From assembly GCA_030524425.1 (NCBI GenBank), contig JAUNGN010000001.1:1-64000 (forward strand): a stretch of DNA of 64,000 nucleotides. The letters run 5' to 3'. Positions within the stretch are counted from its first letter, which is position 1; each line of letters starts with the position of its first letter. Both the position numbers and the translations under genes were made by a program. Below are positions 28,785 through 37,935 of the stretch, one piece after another. Under the pieces are notes generated by a model. It did not search any database and had not been told where the DNA came from. It saw only the letters and a program-made list of their open reading frames with translations. This DNA is from Clostridia bacterium (GTDB lineage: Bacteria > Bacillota > Clostridia > Lachnospirales > CAG-274).

Positions 28785-29522
28785 TCATTCACAGTATTTC
28801 ATTCTTCTGAATAATTCCGATATCCCAATTATAATACAGCATATCTGCGGTATTGAAAATATCAATATTTCCCTCTCATACCCATATCTGTACATAAAAA
28901 ATTCAGATATAAATATACAAAGCGAAAACAGAAGCACAAACAAACTAAAAGTATAATTTTTTCTATTTTTTATTCCCCATACAACAGCTATAAATATAAA
29001 TACAGAAAATAAAACTTCAAAAATCTGTGTAGGAAAAATATTAACCTCTCTGCCGTAAACATTATATGGATTTGTGCCATAAGGAAAAACAATACTGAAA
29101 GGTCCTTTATATGGTTTGCCAAAGCAGCAGCCAAGAGTATAGCATCCAATTCTGCTGAATATATGCTGAATAAGAAAGAAGAGTGATGAAACAGACTTTA
29201 CTCCTTCACAAGGCTTTTGTTTGTAAACCGGCCTGTAAACTACAGGAAATATAAAATAAAATACCAATACCATTCCCATAAAATGGCTGCCGGATTTAAT
29301 AAACTCCTCAAGAGAGTATGCTTCAGAAATACCTCTTAAAACACGAGAAAAAGGAGCTGAAATAAACAATGACAGAACATAGACAATATAAAGCCTTTTA
29401 TCATGAGCCTCTGTTTTATACAAGGTAAAAAACATTATCCCAAGTCCTGCTATCGTTCCAAATATTAAAAATATATCATATAAAAATATGTTTTGTCCAA
29501 AAATATAAACTGACGGACACAT
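28785..29522 (-). CDS. Lgt-like (prolipoprotein diacylglyceryl transferase family) membrane protein
   Basis: A 245-residue integral membrane protein with about seven hydrophobic spans. It has the Lgt-family core SRIGCYTLGCCFGKPY (replacing the GRxGNFxNxE of true Lgt) and the FPTQIFEVLF segment, plus SHFMGM in place of the HGGL-type motif. It belongs to the GCC-type Lgt paralogues common in Clostridia, whose substrate is not established; it is unlikely to be the housekeeping Lgt. AAAGGAGG stands before the ATG. It is the last gene of the export/NRPS operon, 118 nt after the double-glycine peptide gene; a role in modifying that system's product or lipoprotein is inference. Confidence 0.75.
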   Translation of the reverse strand: MCPSVYIFGQNIFLYDIFLIFGTIAGLGIMFFTLYKTEAHDKRLYIVYVLSLFISAPFSRVLRGISEAYSLEEFIKSGSHFMGMVLVFYFIFPVVYRPVYKQKPCEGVKSVSSLFFLIQHIFSRIGCYTLGCCFGKPYKGPFSIVFPYGTNPYNVYGREVNIFPTQIFEVLFSVFIFIAVVWGIKNRKNYTFSLFVLLFSLCIFISEFFMYRYGYEREILIFSIPQICCIIIGISELFRRMKYCE

Positions 29523-29640
29523 AACAAACCCTCCTTTTTCACGAAATGACGGAAGTTTTACCCTCCGTCATTTATTTAAGTCAGGATATTACTGCTTCGT
29601 TTCCCGCTCATAGCCGAGGGTGTAATAATGCCCTTGGCAG
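29523..29640 (-). other. Structured leader between peptide gene and Lgt-like gene
   Basis: Two structures lie here on the minus strand. The first (about 29580-29640) pairs TATTAC with GTAATA around a GC-richer loop containing ATGAGCGGGAAACGAAGC. The second is a hairpin with stem ATGACGGA / TCCGTCAT and a 10-nt loop, just before the Lgt-like ribosome binding site. Neither is followed by a T run. I could not match it to a known riboswitch class. Confidence 0.45.
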
Positions 29641-29790
29641 TTAAATCCTGTCTTTAGATGATGAAGATGCAGATGATGTGTTTCTTACATGTGCATCTCT
29701 AAGTGAGCCTCCTGTTACCTTTTCAAGAGTATCAAGATCGAGTTCTTGTTCCTCATTTTTAACTGCATTTAAATTTTTATTTTCTTCCAT
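29641..29790 (-). CDS. Double-glycine leader peptide (putative exported precursor)
   Basis: A 49-residue peptide. The leader is residues 1-28 and ends ELDLDTLEKVTGG, a classic double-glycine leader of the kind cut by C39 peptidase exporters. The predicted mature part (21 residues) begins SLRDAHVRN and ends SSSSKDRI; it has seven Ser, one Thr and no Cys, so no lanthionine, thiazole-from-Cys or disulfide chemistry is possible. The start is the ATG at 29790, 8 nt after AAAGGAGG; upstream in-frame ATGs belong to the spacer. It lies 64 nt after the giant SLH protein gene and upstream of the Lgt-like gene. The C39-ABC exporter encoded 14 kb upstream in the same operon is the natural processing partner (inference). 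Confidence 0.82.
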   Translation of the reverse strand: MEENKNLNAVKNEEQELDLDTLEKVTGGSLRDAHVRNTSSASSSSKDRI

Positions 29791-29854
29791 ATCTATATCC
29801 TCCTTTATTTTCTTTGAGGACGGATAATATGTATCCGCCCTTTTAATATAAATA

Positions 29855-32800
29855 TTATTCATCAAGAACAACAATGTTGTAAATCATCTGTGCTGCCTCA
29901 TTTCTCTTAGCAAAATCAAGAGGCTTAATAAGGTTATTGCTTCCTGTTACAATACCGCCGGATGAAAGATTTGTAATACTCTTTACTGCATAAGGTGTTA
30001 TATCATCCTTGTCACTGTAAGTAAGCTCATAATCATCTGCATTTTCAAGTCTTCCCAAACTAAGAAGCGTTCTTTCCGTAAATGCAAACATTTCTTCTCT
30101 TGAAATGTTATTATCAGGCTTAAATTCATTGTTTTCATAGCCTGCCGCAATACCCAGAGCTTTTGCTTTAAGAATATACGCACCGTAATACTTATTGATA
30201 TCAATATCATCAAACCGTTCAGTATTTTCGGTTTCAGCATCAATATTCATATCACCTTCAAGCATTCTCATAAGCATTGTAACAAATTCAGCCCTTGTTA
30301 CATTCTTTTCAGGATTAAAGAGATTATTTCCTACGCCTGCAACAATGCCTGCATCTGCAAGATACATAACTGCCTTTTCTGCCCATGTACCCTTTACATC
30401 ATCAAATACTGATTTAACTTTGTTATCATCACCTATATAATCTGACGTAGTTTTTTCCGTAACATTTTCAGAAGCAGAGGCCGCTGTTTCAGTTGTTGCT
30501 TCTGTAGCTTCAGTCCTTTTACCCCTTCCTGCTCCGCCGCCTGACGAATGTCTTTGAGCTGATGTGGTTGATTCCGTTGTTTCTTCAATAGTTTCGGTTA
30601 CAGCCTCATTAGTAACATTTACAGCAATAGTCTTTATAATAATGCCGTCTCCTGTAATTTCAGTGTAAATATCATCTGTAGTGTATGAGCCGTCAGAAAG
30701 AATATGTATAGTTCTGTCACTTGGCATTATCATTGCAGTAAGTGCAGCTGTACCTTCTGAAATACCTGAAACAAGACCTGATGAATTAACATCAGCAACA
30801 GCAGGATTGTCGCTTATCCACTTAACCTTGAGAGATGAATATTCATCTGTTACACTATCGTAAACAAGACCATAATCACCTTTTACAACATTAATATTAT
30901 CAGCCCCGTCATTTATAACAGGTGATAAGGAATCTATAAGCTCCTTTTCTTCCTTGGTAATATATCTCATTACACTTGTTGAGGCATTACCGCCTTCACT
31001 TGTAAGCAATACAAATTCAGCACTTTCCTGAGAAGCATACTCTTCATCATCAGGAGTTATTGAAACAAAAGCGTCATCATCAATTTCACAGTATAATGTA
31101 ATCTCTTCTGATGCTCCCATAACAAGATTGTCAATAACAGTTTTGCCAACAGTATTGCCTGTTGCATCAGATATAGCCTTGACTGTCACATTTTCAGCAT
31201 CAGCCGTACCATTATTTGTAATAATACTGCTAAGCTTCACTATATTTCTGTCAATAAGTTCAGAAGATATTGAATCTATTTTAAGTTCAGCAGCAGCCTT
31301 AACATCGGTATCAGCAGTATCTATAAGCTTGCTGTCCTTATAAAGCTTAACTTCAATATTACCCTCAGGAACAACAGATGAAATGCTTATGTCACCGCCT
31401 GAATACAATTTGTCAAGATTAACTGTATCTGCAAGTTCATTATTGCTGTAGAATTCAATCTTCAGATTTTCAGTATCCTCAATGCCCTCATTGCTTACTG
31501 TAACTGATACATTTGCAGCTGCATTACCGTAAATTTCATCAACAGTTATTTCAGACATTGCAATTCTCTCAAAATCACTAAAGCTTAGAGCTACAAGACT
31601 TCTTGAAGAAATATCCTCAACTGTACCATATTCCTTATCCGCAGCAGACATACCCTTAACAGCAAGTGCTGAAATACCGCCATTATTTACAAACGGTGTA
31701 ACAGTTGAATAGTTGGCGCCCTGTCCCTCTGTAACCTTCATAGGTGCAGACCAAGTGCCAAAATCATCTTCACTTTCGCATCTGAAAGCTGACATATAAA
31801 TCTGTGTTTCCACAAATCTGTTTTCAGGGTCATTTGCCTCTTCTGAAGCAGGGTCAATACCCTCCTTATATGTAAGTCCTACCTGTGTCCATAATGCATA
31901 TACATTCTGATTTTCATCAGCCACAAGCTCAAATTCACCAATCTCTGTGTCCTCTCCTGCATCTGCAATTAAATATTCAGGTATATATTCACCCTCTGTC
32001 TTATTTATAATATATACATTATTACCTCCCACATTCTGTTCAAGAAGACAATACTTGTATACATTTGAGAAATCAAGAGCCTTAATATTACCATCAGAAA
32101 GCCATGCAATATATGTTTTGTCATCAAACCTGCCAAGCTTTACGCTGTCATCGCACACGCTGTTGCTTGTTATCTGAATAGGATAGAAGAAAGTATTTGT
32201 GTCAAAATCATAAACCTGAACATAAATCTCTCTGTCATAAACCGTTTCCTGACTCTGGTCTAGGTCAACAGTATAAGCAAATATTGAAAGATTATTGTAT
32301 GAAACAGCATCACTGTCCACTACAAGAGGGTCTGTATGCTCATATGAAGCTGTTATTTCAGGCATTTCCTTCCAGAAGCCATAGTCATCATACAAATCAG
32401 TATCATTGATGAGTACATTTGTGCCTAACTTAACAAAGCTCTGACCATACCATTCCTTCTCATATACATCAAAATTACTTTCTGTTACGGTTTCACCGCT
32501 GCTTGTTACAGCCATTCCCGTTTCTATAATTTCCCTTTTATCCTCTTCCGAATATGTGTTAATCCAGCTGTTTGTTTCTGCATCATAAAACATATAAGCC
32601 GTAACCGAATAAGGATCTACAATATCTCCTATAACACCGTCATCTGATGAAGCCTCATATTCAGTCTTAGTATAATAAAGCATTACATAGTCATTACGTC
32701 CCATAAATTTGCCTGATACAAATTTAGGCTGAGTATCTGCACAATAGTCTGCAGCTGTTGTATATGTTACGTCAACAGGCTCACCGAATGATGTGCCGTC

Positions 32801-35800
32801 AAATACTGCCGATTTAATATTCATTTTGTTAAGTGCCTCAATGGCATTGTCACTTGCTGTAACCTTTTCTCCCGCACTTGACCATGCTGCAATAACAAGA
32901 CCATTATCAAGTACAAATAAATCAGGCGCATCATCCAATGTACCGTCATTATCAATAGCTGCAGGCTGTGACCACCTGCCGTTTTCATATACGGAATACT
33001 TAACTGTTGCATAGTTGTACTCATCCTTTGAAATATCATCATCAATGAATACAAGCATATATCTGCCATCGTTAAGCTTTTTAATAACACTCTTAGGATA
33101 AGGGTTTGCACCAGCAAGGAGAGTAGTTTCATTTACTCCGTTATTATTTGCAGCCATACGCAGCCTGCCTGAGCCGGAATTCCATGAACCTCTGTTATTT
33201 ATATAGCTTAAATCCATGGTTTCCATACTGTCAACGGACTGCTCAAGAATACTTTCCTCACTGTCAAGGGCAAACATACTTACTGTCTTTTCAGCAAGCT
33301 TCCACTCCTTTTTGAAGAACAGTACCTTAATTCCCAGGTATGCAGAAAACTTAACATTGCCGTTGCTGTCACCCAATGTGTCAAAATTCATATCAAATTT
33401 AGCAGTACCGCTTACCGTTACATTAAGCAAGCATGAAAGCTCAACTCCTGCCTTAAGTGTAATTGACGGAACAAGCTGAAGCGAACCATAAAATGTAAAT
33501 GCCTTTGTAGGATCTGTTGCGTCACCCTTCTTAAGCATAGTCATATCACCAAAGTCAATACCGCCGTTGCCGTCAAAGAAGCTTTCATCTGCCTGAGATC
33601 CCTTGCTTATTATTATTGCGCCGTTTACCTCACCGCTTATTTCAAAACCTATAACAATGTTTATTGCTATAGGAGTCGGTATTTTGGCTTCCATTCCAAA
33701 ACCGCCAGCACCCTTTACCGTAAAGAGAATATCCTTTAAGTAATACTCACCTATATGCTCAGGATCATCGGTTTTCTGCATTATAACATCAAGACCAATA
33801 GCAATACTTAAGGAAGCCTGTTTGGTTATTTCAGTCTTTTTCTTATTGCCATTATCAGATGTATCCGTTGCATCCTTTACCGCCTCTTTTACTGTCTGTT
33901 CCTTTTCGTTGCCGTCGCTGTCTGTAGTTTTTATTGTGGCATCCTCATTGCCCTCAGCCTTTTCCTTAACGGCATCCTTAAGCTTTTCCGTATTTGTTTC
34001 CTTATCGGCTTTTTTATCCTTGTCGCCTACTTCTCCTTCTTTACTCCAATCCTTATTAAAGCCAAATGATAAAGTTTTGTACTCTACTTCCATACCGTTT
34101 TCAACGGCAGTTGAAGCAGTAAAGTACTTATCAGTCTTTCCCGAAAGCCCCAGTCCCAAAGAAGTATCAACAGAACCCAAAAGATCAAATACAGGCTTAA
34201 TTGGAGTATCAAAACTTGCAAGAATAGTAAATGTACCTGTATATCTTGCAAATGTGATACCCGTATTATGCTCAATATATCCCTTACCGTTTTGGTCATA
34301 GAACTGAACCGTCATATATGAACCCGGAGAAATTCCTTTTGCCGCAGGATTAAATTCATAAGAAAAGCTTCCGCCCTTCTCAGGGTCTGTAACATCATCA
34401 CTGCAAATAAGCTTTCCTGTTTTATCATAGGCTCTGAATATAGCCTTATTTGCATAAACCGCCTCACTGGAGGACTTTGTTTTAATATTAATTTTTATAT
34501 TGGAATCAAAGTTTTCAACCTCATTAATTCCTATGGATGAATAATCACCGCTTTCATTTGCCTTGTAAATCTCAGCTTCTGTTACTGATATTGTATCATA
34601 TTCATCAATCTTTATTGTTTTGTATATATTTACATCCTGTGTAAAGCTGTATGTGTTACCGTCAAAGGTAACATTAACCATTGCCTTGTCAGCATCAATA
34701 AAATCCGCACTGCTTATTTGATAAGCACCTTTACTGTCTGTAACTGCTGAAACATCATTTACTGCAACAGTGGCATTTTGCACCGGCACTGTATATGTTT
34801 TTTCTGAAAATACAGCCTTTTTCTGAAGCTGTACCTTACCGTTTACAACACCCTCATCTCCATCCGTCTTTTTATAAAAGCCATAATATATAACAGGAGT
34901 CGGCGCAAGCTTTGCAACATAGCTGTATACCGAACCGACAACAGCAGATCTGTCTATGTCAAGGTTTTCGTTCTTCTCGGCTTCATCAAGAATACCGTCA
35001 CTGTTAACATCACCTGTAAAATCCTGCCACTTTGTAATATAGCCTTCATTTACAACGGAATTAAAGGTATAGGTCTTGCCCATAGTCATAGGATCAATTC
35101 TGATTTCAGTAACATTGCCTTCTTCATCAACTCCGGCTTCACGCAATATATTGTCATCAATAGTGTATACACCGCCCTGGGCCTTGCTTGAATTTCTTGG
35201 ATTAACCCTTACCTTTAAATAAGGTTCGCCGTAGATTGGAGTAATACTCGTTACCATTGCCCCCGGCTTTATATTTAATGTTGAAGCACTGCTTTCATAC
35301 CATGTAACACCGGTTCTGTCCGCAACATAATATTTGTCCACAGAATTCAGCTTGTTTTTTCTAAAGGCTGATATATCATTTCCCTCAGCATCCTTGTCAC
35401 TGTAAACCTTTGAATCATTATTCTTTGTAGTCAGAACGTTAAAGCCTGAAACATATTTTCCTGCATTGGGCACTGCCTTGATTTCAACATTATCAAGTCT
35501 TGTAACCTTCATAACATTGTTTTTATCCGAATTATGAGCTGTTACAGCTCCATCTGATGTCTGTGGAAAATGTATAAATGCAGACTTGGGGTAATACACA
35601 GGTACAACGGTAATGGTTTTGCTTTCATAGCGGTTGCCTATATATTTATCAACAAAAGCATTTTTAAAGTCAATTTTGCTGCCTTCAATAAAACCTGTTT
35701 TACCATTGCTTCCTGTTATAAAAAGTCCTGCAAGATAAACACTGTCATTAAGTCTTGAATCAACATCTGAATTTACTTTTGAAGTAAATGTAACAGAACC

Positions 35801-37852
35801 GTCTATAGACGGCTTGGAATTGCTTACGGTTGCCGTACCTGCAAGAATGTTTGTTCCTGCCTTACCTCCCGTCACTACGGAATCATAGGTATAATAAGCA
35901 TTATTACTGCTGTCAAAAGCAGATGTTGTGTAATCCTTATTTACTGTCCATACCTTAGCATCTACATAAGAATTGTATTCAGTGTTATTTTTGCCTGCTG
36001 CTGCTCTGCCGTTTGAAATATTAATTGTATAGCTTGGCGTTGCATAGTAAAGTTTTACTGAATGTATTCTTAAATCCGAATAATTGTTGCTGCCTGTAGG
36101 TTTTGTATGAAAAACTATTCTTCCCTTTTCTTTTCTGCTTTTTACAGGTACAGTACATTCATCGGTTCTCTTGCTGAATTTAATCTCACTTCCGTTATTA
36201 TTAGGATACTTTACATCATTTGAACCGTCAAAGGTAATCCAGTTTGAACCGGAGGTATAATAGCCGCTGCTTTTAACCTTTTTACACTTTTTTACTTCCC
36301 AGTATGTGCCGTTTGAAGCATTTTCCCAAACAACAGATATTTTTGTAACTCTTGAAAGATCAGTATTTATTGCATATGTATTTTCAGAGCCTGACTGTGA
36401 TGACTTTATCTGTCTGTAACCTGATACATCACTGCCCCAGTAATCATAAGCCATAATACCATACGGATCGGTTTCATTGTTTGTATCAATTTCTATTTCC
36501 TTATAATATCCGTTTTCATCCTGCTTAAGCTCATCCATATATTCAGAGGATAAAAGGCTTATGCCTGCTTCAGTACCCTGAGATGGAGAGTTTTTAAGGG
36601 TGACTATGGTTTGAGATTTTGAACTGTTTACCGTTTCCGAAGAGCTGTCAAGACTTACCATAAACTGCAAACCGTCCTGTGAGGCTGTTTCCTTAATTAT
36701 TTCAACCTCAAAGGTTCTCTCCTTAACACCCTGGGGGAACACTATTTCCCTTGCGTCAGCCTTATAGTCAATGCCGGGCTTTGCGGTTATTTCGCCTGTA
36801 GTTACATATACTGAGCCAAACTTGGCAATGCCTGCTGTTCTCTTAATTGTAACAACTGCCTTTTTATCACCTCTTGCAGCATCAATTCTTGCATCAGCCA
36901 TTTCAAACTTCTGAAGCTCATTTACATCATTATCCTCAATATTGAGATATGACTTATAATTATCTCCCAGCTCTCCGCCTGTAGGATTTGAGAGAAAGAA
37001 TAAAACCTGTTCATCAGTTTCTGAAAGACTGTCATCAAGTATCTCTGCCGTAAATGTTTTTACATACTCACCGTCAGCAAATGTAACGGAAGTTGTTACA
37101 CCGGGGATTTCATCAGCCCATTCTGAAACAGACTCGTTAGCAAAGTCAACAGCCCTTTCATTTGGAACCGTGCCCTCCTTTTCTGTCCATGACTTACGGT
37201 CCGAAATTGTTCCTGTTGAAGCATTTCTGGCATTTTTAAGTCCGCTTGCATTTGCTTTATTTTCAGACTTTTCAGAAATGCTGTCTTCAACATATTCCGT
37301 TTCAGTTTCTTCTTCTGTTTCCTCTTCTGTTTCAGCCTCAATGCCGAAAGCCTCCTCAAGAGCTTTATCAACATCAACTGCTGAGCCTGATTCAGCAGTA
37401 TTTACAACTGAAATTATGTCATCGTTCTTTTCTATGGTTTCATTTATTTCTGAAACCTCTGAATATGCATCCACAAGAGGTCTGGCATCAGGATTTTCCT
37501 CAAGAGTTGTCTTAAAAAAGCCTTCTCCCGCCTTAATAACATAATCTTCACCATACTTTGCCGAAACATCTATAGCCTTTAAATCAAGGGACACCTCACC
37601 TTTAGTACCTCCTTTTCTTACTATTGCTATTTCAATGGAACGGTTATCCTCTGATGCATTCATTGATCCTGCAAGAAATTCAAACTGTCCCTTTGGATGT
37701 GCAGCTGCAAATTCATCATCACCTCTAAGCTCCGCCCGAAACTGCTCATCATAAAGGTTTTCATATGAACCTATATCCGCATAAGCAGGCATGCACTCAC
37801 CCAAAAGCATAACAAGTGAAAGTAAACCTGCCCCAATTTTTTTAAACTGCAT
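29855..37852 (-). CDS. Giant (2665-residue) Calx-beta / CARDB / SLH surface protein
   Basis: A secreted protein with a signal peptide (residues 1-25, ending PAYAD). Domains in order: a Calx-beta-like unit split by a Glu-rich linker (about 50-310, ending FFLSNPTGG...NIEDND), a second Calx-beta (about 315-430), beta-rich repeats, an EF-hand/dockerin-like DVNSDGILDEAE near 955, a carboxypeptidase-regulatory-like fold near 1010-1060, a charged Lys/Glu linker near 1280-1350, a propeller-like region (about 1590-2090), CARDB-like units (about 2100-2250), a Big_2 Ig-like domain (about 2300-2420), a Thr/Ser/Glu linker, and three SLH repeats from about 2475 to the end (FDDVKGTWAEKAVMYLADAGI, FDDIDINKYYGAYI). 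SLH repeats bind secondary wall polymers, so it should be displayed on the cell. It lies within the NRPS/exporter operon, 83 nt after the NRPS. Its role there is not known. Confidence 0.88.
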   Translation of the reverse strand: MQFKKIGAGLLSLVMLLGECMPAYADIGSYENLYDEQFRAELRGDDEFAAAHPKGQFEFLAGSMNASEDNRSIEIAIVRKGGTKGEVSLDLKAIDVSAKYGEDYVIKAGEGFFKTTLEENPDARPLVDAYSEVSEINETIEKNDDIISVVNTAESGSAVDVDKALEEAFGIEAETEEETEEETETEYVEDSISEKSENKANASGLKNARNASTGTISDRKSWTEKEGTVPNERAVDFANESVSEWADEIPGVTTSVTFADGEYVKTFTAEILDDSLSETDEQVLFFLSNPTGGELGDNYKSYLNIEDNDVNELQKFEMADARIDAARGDKKAVVTIKRTAGIAKFGSVYVTTGEITAKPGIDYKADAREIVFPQGVKERTFEVEIIKETASQDGLQFMVSLDSSSETVNSSKSQTIVTLKNSPSQGTEAGISLLSSEYMDELKQDENGYYKEIEIDTNNETDPYGIMAYDYWGSDVSGYRQIKSSQSGSENTYAINTDLSRVTKISVVWENASNGTYWEVKKCKKVKSSGYYTSGSNWITFDGSNDVKYPNNNGSEIKFSKRTDECTVPVKSRKEKGRIVFHTKPTGSNNYSDLRIHSVKLYYATPSYTINISNGRAAAGKNNTEYNSYVDAKVWTVNKDYTTSAFDSSNNAYYTYDSVVTGGKAGTNILAGTATVSNSKPSIDGSVTFTSKVNSDVDSRLNDSVYLAGLFITGSNGKTGFIEGSKIDFKNAFVDKYIGNRYESKTITVVPVYYPKSAFIHFPQTSDGAVTAHNSDKNNVMKVTRLDNVEIKAVPNAGKYVSGFNVLTTKNNDSKVYSDKDAEGNDISAFRKNKLNSVDKYYVADRTGVTWYESSASTLNIKPGAMVTSITPIYGEPYLKVRVNPRNSSKAQGGVYTIDDNILREAGVDEEGNVTEIRIDPMTMGKTYTFNSVVNEGYITKWQDFTGDVNSDGILDEAEKNENLDIDRSAVVGSVYSYVAKLAPTPVIYYGFYKKTDGDEGVVNGKVQLQKKAVFSEKTYTVPVQNATVAVNDVSAVTDSKGAYQISSADFIDADKAMVNVTFDGNTYSFTQDVNIYKTIKIDEYDTISVTEAEIYKANESGDYSSIGINEVENFDSNIKINIKTKSSSEAVYANKAIFRAYDKTGKLICSDDVTDPEKGGSFSYEFNPAAKGISPGSYMTVQFYDQNGKGYIEHNTGITFARYTGTFTILASFDTPIKPVFDLLGSVDTSLGLGLSGKTDKYFTASTAVENGMEVEYKTLSFGFNKDWSKEGEVGDKDKKADKETNTEKLKDAVKEKAEGNEDATIKTTDSDGNEKEQTVKEAVKDATDTSDNGNKKKTEITKQASLSIAIGLDVIMQKTDDPEHIGEYYLKDILFTVKGAGGFGMEAKIPTPIAINIVIGFEISGEVNGAIIISKGSQADESFFDGNGGIDFGDMTMLKKGDATDPTKAFTFYGSLQLVPSITLKAGVELSCLLNVTVSGTAKFDMNFDTLGDSNGNVKFSAYLGIKVLFFKKEWKLAEKTVSMFALDSEESILEQSVDSMETMDLSYINNRGSWNSGSGRLRMAANNNGVNETTLLAGANPYPKSVIKKLNDGRYMLVFIDDDISKDEYNYATVKYSVYENGRWSQPAAIDNDGTLDDAPDLFVLDNGLVIAAWSSAGEKVTASDNAIEALNKMNIKSAVFDGTSFGEPVDVTYTTAADYCADTQPKFVSGKFMGRNDYVMLYYTKTEYEASSDDGVIGDIVDPYSVTAYMFYDAETNSWINTYSEEDKREIIETGMAVTSSGETVTESNFDVYEKEWYGQSFVKLGTNVLINDTDLYDDYGFWKEMPEITASYEHTDPLVVDSDAVSYNNLSIFAYTVDLDQSQETVYDREIYVQVYDFDTNTFFYPIQITSNSVCDDSVKLGRFDDKTYIAWLSDGNIKALDFSNVYKYCLLEQNVGGNNVYIINKTEGEYIPEYLIADAGEDTEIGEFELVADENQNVYALWTQVGLTYKEGIDPASEEANDPENRFVETQIYMSAFRCESEDDFGTWSAPMKVTEGQGANYSTVTPFVNNGGISALAVKGMSAADKEYGTVEDISSRSLVALSFSDFERIAMSEITVDEIYGNAAANVSVTVSNEGIEDTENLKIEFYSNNELADTVNLDKLYSGGDISISSVVPEGNIEVKLYKDSKLIDTADTDVKAAAELKIDSISSELIDRNIVKLSSIITNNGTADAENVTVKAISDATGNTVGKTVIDNLVMGASEEITLYCEIDDDAFVSITPDDEEYASQESAEFVLLTSEGGNASTSVMRYITKEEKELIDSLSPVINDGADNINVVKGDYGLVYDSVTDEYSSLKVKWISDNPAVADVNSSGLVSGISEGTAALTAMIMPSDRTIHILSDGSYTTDDIYTEITGDGIIIKTIAVNVTNEAVTETIEETTESTTSAQRHSSGGGAGRGKRTEATEATTETAASASENVTEKTTSDYIGDDNKVKSVFDDVKGTWAEKAVMYLADAGIVAGVGNNLFNPEKNVTRAEFVTMLMRMLEGDMNIDAETENTERFDDIDINKYYGAYILKAKALGIAAGYENNEFKPDNNISREEMFAFTERTLLSLGRLENADDYELTYSDKDDITPYAVKSITNLSSGGIVTGSNNLIKPLDFAKRNEAAQMIYNIVVLDE

Positions 37853-37935
37853 TGTTATTTCCTCCCTTCATTTCTTATTTAAAATTTATATATAAAGTCA
37901 CAGCTTATATTAACAGGCATAATATGCACTGTGAT

